The notes below the pieces were generated by a model, which worked only from the letters and a program-made list of their open reading frames with translations, did not search any database and was not told the DNA's origin. The position numbers were made by a program, and so were the translations under genes. DNA of 21,629 bases from Brachionus koreanus (taxonomy: Eukaryota; Rotifera; Eurotatoria; Ploima; Brachionidae). This document shows positions 10,524-19,444 of this stretch, piece after piece. The stretch covers positions 116,463 through 138,091 of the forward strand of contig PJRA01000313.1 in the NCBI GenBank assembly GCA_016987375.1, given 5' to 3'. How positions within the stretch are numbered: the stretch's first letter is position 1; each line of letters begins with the position of its first letter.

Positions 10524-10692
10524 ATAATGACATGTCACTAATGTCGAGACAAATATTTTGTAAAAAAGTCAATTTTGGGCTATTTTCGAAATTAGTGACA
10601 TGTCATTATATCGTTTTTTAAACCAGTGTTCGATATTTAACGACATGTCACTGTATATATAGTGACATGTCGTTAAAATCGAGATTATACGT
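10524..10692 (-). repeat. Right TIR with four GACATGTC palindromes
   Basis: This arm is the inverted counterpart of 6198-6378. GACATGTC occurs at 10529-10536, 10597-10604, 10642-10649 and 10664-10671, mirroring the left arm, though the spacing between the two outermost sites differs between arms. A block including TTCGAAATTAGTGACATGTC is shared almost exactly between the arms. Confidence 0.9.
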
Positions 10693-10761
10693 TATCATAT
10701 AAGTTTTACTATTAATTTTACTTTTTTTATCTTTTAGATAAAAATAAATAAACCTGGTATA

Positions 10762-13323
10762 ATGCAAAGAAACATAAATTTTAAAGATTTTGCCTATCTA
10801 GTCGAGAGTACCTCAAAGTATATGATAGAAAATAATTTGTGTGATTTATTTGGATCATATGGTAAAAACAGTCATTTTTTTGCTATTATTGGACAATATT
10901 TTTCATTCCTTAATAGAGAAAAAGCTTCATTTAATTTATACGTCAAATGGAACAGGAACGATAATATGTTTAGAACTAAAGTTTTGGATAACTTAAAATT
11001 ACTTTCGAGTCAAAATTCTGAACAAATTGTATCAATCAAATCTCCTCAACAAGTTCGAGTGGTTTTTAATCATTTAGAATGGGGATCAATTTTAAAATAC
11101 ACCACTAAAAATGAAAGACCTCTTCTTTTGGCTGGATCAAATCAGATTTTTACGAGAAAATTTTTTATTTGTGGAATTAAATCTAATTTAAAATTGAAAT
11201 TTAATCGATTTCGAACTACAAAAAGGGATCTTCTAGGACATAATTACTGGTATGGAGAATTTAAGTGTACTTTTTGCAAGAAATCAGTAAAATCTCTTAT
11301 AGAAAAAAAGCCAAATCACTCAGATGATGTTATCATGTTGATGCATCTTGAAAATACATGCTCAGGTTAGGCTGGTAAAATAAGGATTGATGGAGAGACA
11401 CGCGAATCAATTAAACAAGAAGTTTATAGAAAAAACCATTTGCTTCAAAATTGATGCGATTCAAGATAGTAATTACATAAATTTCATCTTAATATTTAAT
11501 TTAAATAACTTTTCAAAGATAATCAAGTAAAAATGAACATAAAAAATTCAAACTTAAGAAAGATGACAAGCGAGTTTGCACATAGATTTAGAATGGACAA
11601 TGAATTCCGAGTCGATTGTAATAAAGCCAAATTATTTTTTGAATATGAGTGTCCTGGGTATAACAGAAAATCAATAAACGGATATGTTCATGAAATTCAT
11701 TCTAATCCATTTGGAGCGATTCTTTTGGCTGAATTTCAGGTATTGATTCAATTTTCGTTTTGTGTAAAGCTAAATTTAATATTTTTTAGCTAAAAATCTG
11801 GGCTGTGGTTTATGACAAAGACCCAATATGGTATTTTGATGCGACTGGAGGAATTTTCAAAAAATTACTACAACAACAAGAAAAACTTATTTATTCAATT
11901 GTAATCCATGACAGCTTGAATAACAAATGTATATCGATAGCTGATTTTTTTACAAATTCTAACAATAATGTTAGTATATTTACTTATCTTTATGTAATCC
12001 AGGAAAAATTTAAATGTTATAACTTTTTCAAATTACCAAAAGCGATTGTAACTGATTTTTCATGGGCGAATATAGTTTCTTTAATGAAAGCAGTAAATAA
12101 TATTGATGTGAATGATTATTTAAATTTAGCATTTCAAGTAATTGTAGAAAATCAAAAGTTTTCTTTGACTGCGATAAAATCAATTATATATCTTTGTTCG
12201 ACACATTTTTTAAAGAATATACAAAATGACACAAAAAATGCTTTAAAAAATGTTGGAAGTGAAAAAGCTAAGAAATTTTATAATCTGTTTATCGGTGCAT
12301 TTTGTGTCCTACAAAATTCAATTTGTATTAACGTTTTCAATCAGATTCTAAAAAGTTTAAAAAATAGTTTTTACAAGCAAAATCAAAAATGAATTGTTCG
12401 ATATTAATTATCTTATATTAAAAGCCTTCATTTTAAATAATTCAGTCGAAATAGTTGATCATTCTTGCATCAACTGCAGAAAAATGGAAAATGTGAAAGA
12501 AAATGAAGAAAAAAAGATAATTTATATCGAAAACAATGATATTTCATGTGTAAAAGATTCTCCTTTCACGAAATATTTTAATGAAATATTAAATTTTCAA
12601 CTGGACACTATAGGACCAACAAAAAACAAATATTATATTCCAAAACTTTTTGAATTAATTACGAAAAAGCTTCATTTAATGCCATTTTGGTCTGGAGTAT
12701 TTTGATATTAAATGATCAAACATTTTGATATTAATCAAAGCAGGCTTTCAAACAATTATGTTGAAAAAAGGTTTCAAGATTTAAAAATTAATCTTCGGAG
12801 GAAACACAAGCGTGTAAACAAATTTCAGAGATTGACTCCAAATGAATTCATTACACCAAATTATTTTAATATTAAGTCTCAATATAAGAGCATCTACGAA
12901 GATCATTTTAATATTAAATTTTTTGATTTCGAATCTAAGCGAGATCATTTTCAGACTGATAGATATACTTATGAAAAATGGAGTCTGCCTTTAAAGTTAA
13001 AAAAAGCTGATTTGATAAAGAAAAACAATTTTGAAACTTTTGAAAAGAATCATTTTGGTGAACTAATAAAGAAAATTAAATTATTCGATTTTGGCTTATA
13101 TGATGAAATGGAATGGGAAAGTGAAGAAATTATTGATGATTTTCTAGAAAAAAAAGAAACAAGAGTAGAAGATCTTGATAATAAGATTGATATTGAGCTA
13201 ATGGAAACAAATGACACCTTTAATTCTATTGAAATTTATGAATCTGGTACTAACGTCGAAAATTTTTTCTATTATAAGATTAATAATATCTTAGTAAGAA
13301 AAAAAGATATACAAAGATTATAA
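10762..13323 (+). pseudogene. MULE/NOF-like transposase, disrupted
   Basis: The pieces are colinear: 10762-11370, 11533-11739, 11790-12392, 12394-12705 and 12712-13323. The first ends in a zinc-like motif (FKCTFCKKSVKSL, then MLMHLENTC), as in the N-terminus of MULE-type transposases. An intron with GT-AG ends at 11740-11789 joins EFQ to LKIWAVVYDKDPIW. The core shows WYFDATGG (first D), AIVTDFSWANI (second D) and CSTHFLKNI (CxxH), followed by LHLMPFWSGVF and SNNYVEKRFQDLK. This order is that of a transposase-like family in animals related to FB-NOF/MULE elements, from memory only. Breaks: TAG at 11368-11370, a shift near 11420-11460, a -1 shift at the A run 12385-12389, TGA and TAA at 12703-12711 within a 23 bp duplication, and TAA at 13321-13323. 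It is probably dead, or the assembly has homopolymer errors. Confidence 0.7.
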
Positions 13324-13906
13324 AACAATGAATGGCTATCTGAAAATGTAAAAAGATTAATATTAAATTCAAAAATAATTTCTAAATTTTTAAAAAGATT
13401 ATGGAGGCTAATGCAAGTTGTTTACTAAAGAAACCAAAAGAGAAAATATTACTGCTAAATTCATTTCATTCAACTGAAATTTTTAATAATGGCATCTTAA
13501 AAATTGAGAAAGATTGCCAAGTATTTACTTGATTACTAAAATAAATAAAAATTTATTGAGAATTTTTTTAAAGTTTGACAAATACAAAAAAATCTTCGGT
13601 TTTATAAATGAAAATATGAATCATTGGACATGTTTTTTAGTAGATAGTGATAATTCGGTAATTTTTTATTTGGATCCTTATGGCGAAAAAGAAATAAACA
13701 AAAAAAAATTAGTCAATAACTGGTCAAACTATTCCAAAACATTTTCCTTGTTTTCTCAAAAAAAATGGAGAATCGAATTAATTAAGCACCCGATTCAGAA
13801 AGACTCTAATAATTGTGGTGTCTACGTTTGCTTTTTTTTAAATTTTTTGTTGAACGGAAGAGAGGTTGATTTTGATGATTCGATTGATGACTTGAAAAAA
13901 TTATGA
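13324..13906 (+). pseudogene. Ulp1/C48 SUMO-protease-like domain, disrupted
   Basis: The C-terminal catalytic part (13514-13906) is clear: FGFINENMNHWTCFLVD supplies the histidine, FYLDPYGE the aspartate, and HPIQKDSNNCGVYVCFF the oxyanion glutamine and nucleophilic cysteine, the H-D-Q-C order of Ulp1/SENP proteases. Upstream, in the transposase's frame just past TAA 13321-13323, NNEWLSENVKRLILNS resembles the family's N-terminal 'WLND..I' segment. A second piece (about 13401-13530, KEKILLLNSFHS) resembles the 'NSFF' segment but lies in a shifted frame and ends in TGA. The catalytic residues survive although the frame is broken at least twice. The C48 domain follows the transposase directly, so it was probably fused to it. 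Confidence 0.75.
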
Positions 13907-13912
13907 ATTGAA

Positions 13913-14086
13913 ATGAATTTCACGCTAAAGACAAATTCCTTGAAAAATTTCTGCTCCTTTTGTGGTGAAGCTTTTAAAATTGATGAAAAGATTCTCAAAA
14001 CAGATTGCTTCCATAGATATCATTTTGAATGTTCTATTGTGAAATTAAAGTCAAAAAAAAATTTTTTCTGTCCATTATGTGGATGA
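13913..14086 (+). CDS. RING-H2 zinc finger, in frame with the Ulp1 segment past one TGA
   Basis: The reading frame from ATG 13913 encodes 57 residues. Cysteines and histidines are spaced C-x2-C-x14-C-x-H-x2-H-x2-C-x12-C-x2-C (FCSFCGEAF, DCFHRYHFEC, FFCPLCG), a canonical RING-H2. RING fingers usually recruit ubiquitin or SUMO E2 enzymes. It stays in the same frame as the Ulp1 domain, separated only by TGA 13904-13906 and two codons. It could thus be a C-terminal domain of the same polyprotein reached if the stop is a mutation, or a short separate protein. The absence of anything else in it favours the first reading. Confidence 0.65.
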   Translation: MNFTLKTNSLKNFCSFCGEAFKIDEKILKTDCFHRYHFECSIVKLKSKKNFFCPLCG

Positions 14087-14401
14087 CTATTTTAAAAAAT
14101 TTTAAATTCAAAATAAAAAAATAATTATAAATTTTTTAAATTTACTATAATTAACAGAAATTAAATTTTGTTTCTTATTTTATTTAATAGAATAATGCTT
14201 TGTACAAAATTAAGAAGAAAGTTGAAATAAAAATAGCTTTCTTTTAAATATTTAAAATTATAAAAATTAATCATTAACTCAGATAAAAGTGTGATGACTG
14301 TTTGTTTTAGTTTTTTTAATCTAAAAGTAATAAATATATTTCATGATTTTGTATTTATTTAAGATTTGCAAAAAAAAAAAACATTAAACATTTTAATAAA
14401 A
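14087..14401. other. AT-rich gap between the RING finger and the coiled-coil gene
   Basis: No coding signal is seen. I looked here for an inverted partner of the sequence just before 10762 that would mark the end of the NOF-like element and found none by eye. The coiled-coil gene's first ATG follows at 14402. Confidence 0.5.
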
Positions 14402-17400
14402 ATGTCAAGTGAGAATAGGAATAAACGTCTGAACAACGAGGGATCTGAAAATGTCTTCTTAGGAGTACATAAAGTTTCAGTTATCTCAAGTTCAAGTAAT
14501 ACGGAATCATTACGAGAGGACACTTTGGTACCAAGAAATGATAAATCAAAGGTCATTATTAAGGTTAAAAAAAGCCCCATAAAGAGTGTTAATTTAAATA
14601 AATTCACCAATAATTCAAATGATGACGAAATGACAAAAGTTTCTTTTGAAGATTTTTCTACGGAACAGAAAACGACATTTCCTCAAAAGTTCTATGATTC
14701 TTTTCTGGTATCGTTTTTTTAAATGTAATTTCTATTTAATAAAGAATAATTTTATAGGATATATCGTCAGAAATAAAAAAAACTGTAAACGAAACTATCC
14801 AGGAAGCTTTGAATACCATTGGTAGTGTTTTCAAAAAAAATGAGGTAATGCAATTAACAACAATAAAAATTTATAAGTCATTAAAAGAAAGATTTGACTT
14901 AAAATTTTATTTTTCTAAGTATTTTTTTATTTTACTTTTGTATGTAAAAATCAAAAGTTGAAACAATTACATAAAATAATTCAAAAAATTTAAAAAAAAA
15001 TTCTAAAAATTACCAAAATTCAAGTATATTTCAAGTATTCAAGTAATTCTGTCATAAAAAAAAGAATTACATAAAAATTTCTTAATCAATTTTTTTAAAA
15101 AATCCACTTTTGTTTCAATTTTGTAAAAAATAAATTTTTAATTTTTTTCTTTGAAGTTATGCTAAAGAATATTTATTAATTCGATTCAAGTGTAGAATTC
15201 AAATAAAAATTTTTTTGATTAATTAGATTTAATAAGACCAGATTATTATCTTAAGTTTACTGACTAATTTTTCTGATTTTATTTCGAATTCGAATTTTTT
15301 TAAAAATTTTTGTATTATTGAATGTAACTATTTTAACATTTGATTTTTACCTTTTAATTTCAACTTTAAAAATATTAAAGTCAATATTTTTAAAATTTTA
15401 ATTTCAAATGATAATAAAATTAAAGATAATACTGATAATGTTGATAATGTAAAAATCAAATGTTATTCATCTATTTGAAAATTAAGTTTATTAAAATTAT
15501 TCAATCTAGATCAAATTTTTATCTTGTAATTAAAATTTTCTCTTTTGAAAAACTCAAAAAGACAAAGTTTTAAAAAAAACAAAAAAAAATGTCACTGACA
15601 TGACTTTGAAATGTCTTTAATATTCATTTCTTTTTATTTTGTCACAATACTGTAAAAAGTTTAATTTGAAGAACGCTTATAGACCTGATTCATCAACTCC
15701 AATCGAGAATCATAGTTTTGATTTTGAAAATTTTCAAATTGATCCAATAATTAGATCAAATGAGATGTCTTTTTTACTTGAAAGCTTGAAAGAAGCAAAT
15801 AAGAAAATCGATGAAAAAAACATTTATATTGAAGAATTGAAATCTCTGTGTGAAGAAGTAACATCTCAAATTAGTCAGAATTGGAAAGATTGTTTAGATG
15901 ATAAAATTGATGAAATCTATTCATTAAAAGTATTTTTATATAAATTATTCTAAACATTTATTTAAATTTATTAACAGGTAAAATTAGTAAACCAAGATGA
16001 ACTAATTCAGTCGTATGAAAATAACGAAAATGAATTAAATCTTATTATATTGAAATTAAAGAAAGATTTCACAACAAAGTAAATACTATCTCACGATTTT
16101 TTTAGAGAAGAAATTTTTCTTTTTAGTGAAATTGAACTTAAAAATTTACAATTTGAAAGAAAAATTGATAATGAAAATAACGAACGAGAAAAAATTGAAC
16201 TGAATGAGAAAATAGAATTTTTGCAGAACGAGCTTAAAACAGTGAAAAAAAAACATTGTCCTTATCCGGGATGTGATTCACTCAATAATTGGCGAAATAC
16301 TGAGGCAAAAAAACATTTTTGCTTAGATTCTTGTCCTAAATGGAATAGGGTATTAAAAGAAAAGAAAAAAATTAAAATTAATTTTATTAACACATTAAAA
16401 GTTTGTTGAAATAAAAAAGAAAGCCGAAATCGACTTAAATAATGCTAAAATAATAATTGAAAAATATAAAGTCGATCATAAAGAAACTTTAGAAGAAGAA
16501 AAGTCAAATTTACTAGCTAATTTTAATAAAATAAAAGAAAATTTAGAGAATGAAATAGTAAAACAAAGCGAAGAACTAATAAAGTAAATTAATTAAATAA
16601 AAAAATTAATTTATTTTAAAAAACTTAATTTATAAAGAAAATATAAAGAGATAAATGATTTAAAGTCTCAAAAAGAAAAAAATGGAGAAAAAAATAAGTA
16701 ATTTTATCCGAAAAAAAAAAAAAATTAATTAATTGTTAAACAGTATATCAAGAGAAATAAATACTGAATTTAAAGATATTTTATCGAAAATGAATGTAAG
16801 AAAAGATAGAATAAAAAGAATTAACAAAATATATAAAATATTTAAAAAAAAGAATAGCTTACAAAAGGTAAATATAATTAATATTTTAACTAAATTTTTT
16901 TTTTCAGGAACACAGATTTTAAAAAAGTGCTGAATCAAAAAGCACAGTTAGAGGCTGAAATTAATGACGCGCGAACAGCTCAGTAATAAAGTTTTTTTTC
17001 TTTTAAATATCTAGAAATTTAATTTTATATTTTAAGAAATCAGTTGAAGGCTCAACTCGAGTTTTTAAATAACAAAGAGTCTCAGAGATATTCTGACTTA
17101 AAAATTGAACTTGACCAAAAGTACATATAATTAAAAAATTTAATTTTTTTAATTAATATTTTAACTAAATTTGTTTTTTCAGGAACACAGATTTTAAAAT
17201 TAGAGTCTCGTTGTAAAGAGCTGGAGCATGAATTAATGGAATTGAAGAGACATTTTAATATTCCTAATGACTGCTCTTTGTCTAACATTATATTGAGAAG
17301 TTCCAAAAATACTAGTTGTCCTTATAAATTATGTGGTGGTCGTAATAATGTTGATCAATTCAAAGCTACTCATAGGAAGTAAATTAATTTTTTTTAATGA

Positions 17401-18052
17401 AAAATATGTAAAATTTTTCTCTTTCTCAGAGGAATCAACTGTCCATTAAATCCGTTTAATGAAAAAACTCTTGCATCTCAAGTTTTGACGACGTAAATGC
17501 TTATTGCAGCAAAATCATTCAAACTCAATTACCTACAATAGTTTCTGAAATTGAAAGTGCTTATGATTCACGTGATGAAGACTTCGAAAAGAACAAGGTA
17601 TTTTAAACTAAAGAAAATTATATTTTCTTATTAAATTTTTATAGAATTCTGTATCTAAATCGAAATTAACAAGAAATATTGAAAACCGTTTCTTAGATAA
17701 GGATTCTGAATTTTCCGAGTTGGAACACGTAAAGCGCTTCTGAAGCGTAAATTGTAATCTAATATCATTTTTTTAGTCCCTATTCAAAAAGAAAGTTTCA
17801 AAAGTAAATACGAAAGAGGAAGAAGATCAGGTTGTTGGAACATTTATTAGTAGAGGGAAAGCTAATGGTCGTTTGGTAAGGCAGGGTCCATATGGAGGGA
17901 TATATTATGAAATCCCTCAATCGTACAACAACCAGTACCTAACGAAAAGTCAAAGAATCCATTGTGTTCAATTTTTTGAGCAGATGGAAATGTAAAAATA
18001 TCCATTCGAACTTTACATCAACGTTGTTTTTTAATCGACGATGGGTGTGAGT
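14402..18052 (+). CDS. Many-exon coiled-coil protein with two MYT1-type C2HC fingers and GPxGGxYY module
   Basis: I do not recognise the gene as a whole. Phase-consistent exons: 14402-14707 (start MSSENRNKRLNNEG), 14758-14844, 15660-15929, 15978-16078, 16127-16349, 16402-16583, 16638-16697, 16744-16795. After these the model is less certain: 16908-16982, 17037-17120, about 17202-17378, 17430 onward, about 17645-17728 and 17776-about 17994. The middle is heptad-like and rich in K/E (for example ELNEKIEFLQNELKTVKKK). Finger 1 (16257-16334, CPYPGC...H.....C) and finger 2 (17317-17442, CPYKLC...H.....C, split by an intron) have zf-C2HC spacing. The C-terminus has GKANGRLVRQGPYGGIYYE. A -1 shift at the T run 17483-17486 and unresolved phases around 16800-17200 suggest decay or sequence errors. 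It sits directly behind the transposase-Ulp1-RING gene on the same strand and may be an accessory gene of that element. Confidence 0.6.
14845..15659 (+). other. Intron of the coiled-coil gene with inverted repeats
   Basis: The interval lies between a GTAATG donor and a poor acceptor (GTAAAAAG) before FNLKNAYRPDSS. It has no coding signal. It contains the perfect 17-base inverted repeat listed separately and many A/T runs. The other introns of this gene are about 50 bases, so this one is enlarged. Confidence 0.5.
15334..15465. repeat. Perfect 17-base inverted repeat plus inner hairpin
   Basis: TAACATTTGATTTTTAC at 15334-15350 is the exact reverse complement of 15449-15465. Between them, 15365-15376 and 15383-15394 form a perfect 12-base stem (TTTAAAAATATT) with a six-base loop. 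A third copy of the GTAAAAATCAAA core lies near 14944. This may be the remnant of a small MITE, although A/T-rich sequence makes such pairings less surprising. Confidence 0.55.
16257..16334 (+). other. C2HC zinc finger 1 of the coiled-coil gene
   Basis: The finger reads CPYPGC, then 13 residues, H, 5 residues and C. MYT1-type fingers read C-P-x-P-G-C-x12-H-x5-C, so this is a near-exact match with one extra residue before the histidine. It follows a Lys-rich coiled coil and is wholly within the exon ending at 16349. Confidence 0.65.
17317..17442 (+). other. C2HC zinc finger 2 of the coiled-coil gene, split by an intron
   Basis: The finger reads CPYKLC, 12 residues, H, 5 residues, C, and is followed by PLNPF. 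A 51-base intron (17379-17429, GTAAAT...TCTCAG) divides it between the histidine and the last cysteine. Spacing matches MYT1-type fingers exactly. Together with finger 1 it suggests an internal duplication of a coiled-coil plus finger unit. Confidence 0.6.
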
Positions 18053-18727
18053 TTTCAATTCGAGAATCTGAAGTTGGATGATTGATGCCTCAAAATAAAG
18101 GCAAGGATACTCTTGAATACTTGTGAAGTTAAATATCGATTGTTATGTACTCGGAAGTCTATCAAAATTAATTAGATAATCAAAAAATTCTATGAGGGGA
18201 AGATTAATTATTGATCTGCAAATCTATTTAAGATTCAAGATCCTAAATTGAAATTATCGACTTATCTGATTAATTTTGTTATGATGAAGAGAACATAACT
18301 AAAGATATTCACCTTTACAATGTTCAAGAGTAAATTTTTCTTCATTCTGAGGAATCATTAATCCAATTTCTGATTCAAAAATTGAACTTCTTACACACTT
18401 TATAGTACAAAACAATGTTGTTGTTATAAATTTTTTTTGTAAATAAAAAATAAAATTTAATTTTATCTAATTATTAATCATTTAACTAATCACTAAAATA
18501 ATATATGCATTAGTTGAATTTATTTCTTATTCAATTATTTGGTTTAATTTAAACTAGATAAATTTCGAGTATTCACAGTAAAATTTTTTTTAATTATCTA
18601 ACCTAACAAATGTTCATATTAAAAAAAAATAATCATTTATTGATGATTTTCAAAAGATATTTATTTTATTTTTATATTAATTAATTACTAAAGAATTGTA
18701 CATTAAATTATTTTAAAAAAATTTCAG
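18053..18727. other. Gap between the coiled-coil gene and the nuclease exon
   Basis: The first part (about 18000-18300) still reads coding-like in short pieces in different frames (for example KISIRTLHQRCFLIDDG, then VKLNIDCYVLGSLSKLIR and SMRGRLIIDLQIYLRF), suggesting a decayed 3' end. From about 18410 it is AT-rich and non-coding. It includes the first copy of the direct repeat at 18550-18688. Confidence 0.45.
18550..18688 (+). repeat. Direct repeat, copy A (upstream of nuclease exon)
   Basis: The copy shares blocks with 21479-21614, including TAACAAATGTTC, TGATGATTTTCAAAAGAT and TTTTATTTTTATATT in the same order and orientation, over about 135 bases. Copy A ends about 40 bases before the acceptor of the nuclease exon. 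Confidence 0.75.
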
Positions 18728-19171
18728 ACTAAAAATAACTGCAACATAAAATTTAGTTTTTTATTATTGTACTGTAATTTTTGTACTAAGTTTTCACATT
18801 GCCATGCATTTCCAAAATTTGTTAGCCTCACAGCTGATGTTATTGAAAAAGGAGTTCATGGAAATGAGGATTTGATCCATTCAGTCATAAATTATTGTGC
18901 ACTGCAAATAAAAAGCTTGTTTAAATTTGGCACTGAAATTTGGCACAAAAAGAGAGGAAGAGCTGATATTTTACTAATTGATGGAGAAACAAAACTAGGG
19001 ATGATTATTGAGCTAAAATACGACGGCTCAGCAGATGAAGCTCTCATTCAAACGCACAAGTACTCTCCAATTTTTAAAGGATATAATATTCAAACCATCA
19101 AATCTGTTGGTATCAATGTCTCTCTAAATAAAATCGTAGATATTAAATTTGAACTTCATGATCAAAATTAA
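18728..19171 (+). CDS. PD-(D/E)XK nuclease-like domain, terminal exon
   Basis: The frame is open from a TTTCAG acceptor at 18721-18727 to TAA 19169-19171 (147 codons). No methionine precedes the conserved part, so an upstream exon is needed. The sequence HKKRGRADILLI followed by LGMIIELKYDGSADEALIQ gives the D...ExK core of the PD-(D/E)XK fold, with the conserved Q-x5-Y-like helix (QTHKYSPIFKGY) and a strand containing VGINV. It resembles the PDDEXK_9-type domain often attached to AAA-ATPase-like proteins in bacteria and scattered in eukaryotes and mobile elements. The typical ATPase part is not visible upstream. Its position after a mobile block and between direct repeats suggests mobile origin or tandem duplication. 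Confidence 0.7.
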   Translation, partial: TKNNCNIKFSFLLLYCNFCTKFSHCHAFPKFVSLTADVIEKGVHGNEDLIHSVINYCALQIKSLFKFGTEIWHKKRGRADILLIDGETKLGMIIELKYDGSADEALIQTHKYSPIFKGYNIQTIKSVGINVSLNKIVDIKFELHDQN

Positions 19172-19444
19172 AAAAATCTCAAAACATTTATGCTTTTTTT
19201 TACAAAATTATAGAAAAAAGAATTATTATTTATTTAATTTAATAAAATTTATTTATTTAAAAAATATTTAAATAAAAATATATAATATTTTTTTTTCTAT
19301 TTGAAAAATTTCCATGTGTATAAAAATTCTCTCATTAATTCTTTTAAAATTGAAAATAACTACAATCTTCTAAAAATTTATCTCAAAAATGACTTAATTT
19401 TACAATTTTTATATTTTTTGTGCAAGATTTTAAATATTTTTTTT
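19172..19444. other. AT-rich spacer between convergent genes
   Basis: The nuclease exon ends at 19171 on the plus strand, and the minus-strand cysteine-rich frame ends at 19445. Nothing but A/T runs is seen between them. They probably serve as 3' flanks for both. Confidence 0.5.

Larger units (their letters stand above)
6198..10692 (-). mobile_element. Tigger/pogo-like DNA transposon with long TIRs
   Basis: The element is about 4.5 kb and bounded by TA dinucleotides at 6196-6197 and 10693-10694, the expected target duplication of the Tc1/mariner-pogo superfamily. Its ends begin ACGTAAAATCTCGATTTTAA (left) and, read inward, ACGTATAATCTCGATTTTAA (right). The inverted repeats extend about 170-180 bases on each side. 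Inside is a single minus-strand transposase gene (9422-6512). The region 9423-10520 upstream of the gene is non-coding and contains a nested degenerate inverted repeat. The copy is probably not autonomous because its gene has a frameshift and a stop. Confidence 0.9.

Noticed and set aside
10690..14400. Terminal inverted repeats for the NOF-like element
   Set aside because: I compared both flanks by eye and found no convincing inverted match; the 5' flank may have been lost or separated by the Tigger-like element.
14359..14610. Minus-strand hydrophobic frame opposite the coiled-coil gene's first exon
   Set aside because: It overlaps a phase-consistent plus-strand exon with a good donor. The hydrophobicity comes from antisense of Lys/Asn/Ser-rich codons.
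16729..16938. Minus-strand membrane-like frame
   Set aside because: It is the antisense shadow of Lys/Ile-rich coiled-coil exons and introns; it has no start context or homology.
18053..18300. Further exon of the coiled-coil or nuclease gene
   Set aside because: Short pieces look coding but lie in different frames with stops between them, and no splice pattern joins them; noted only as possible decay.
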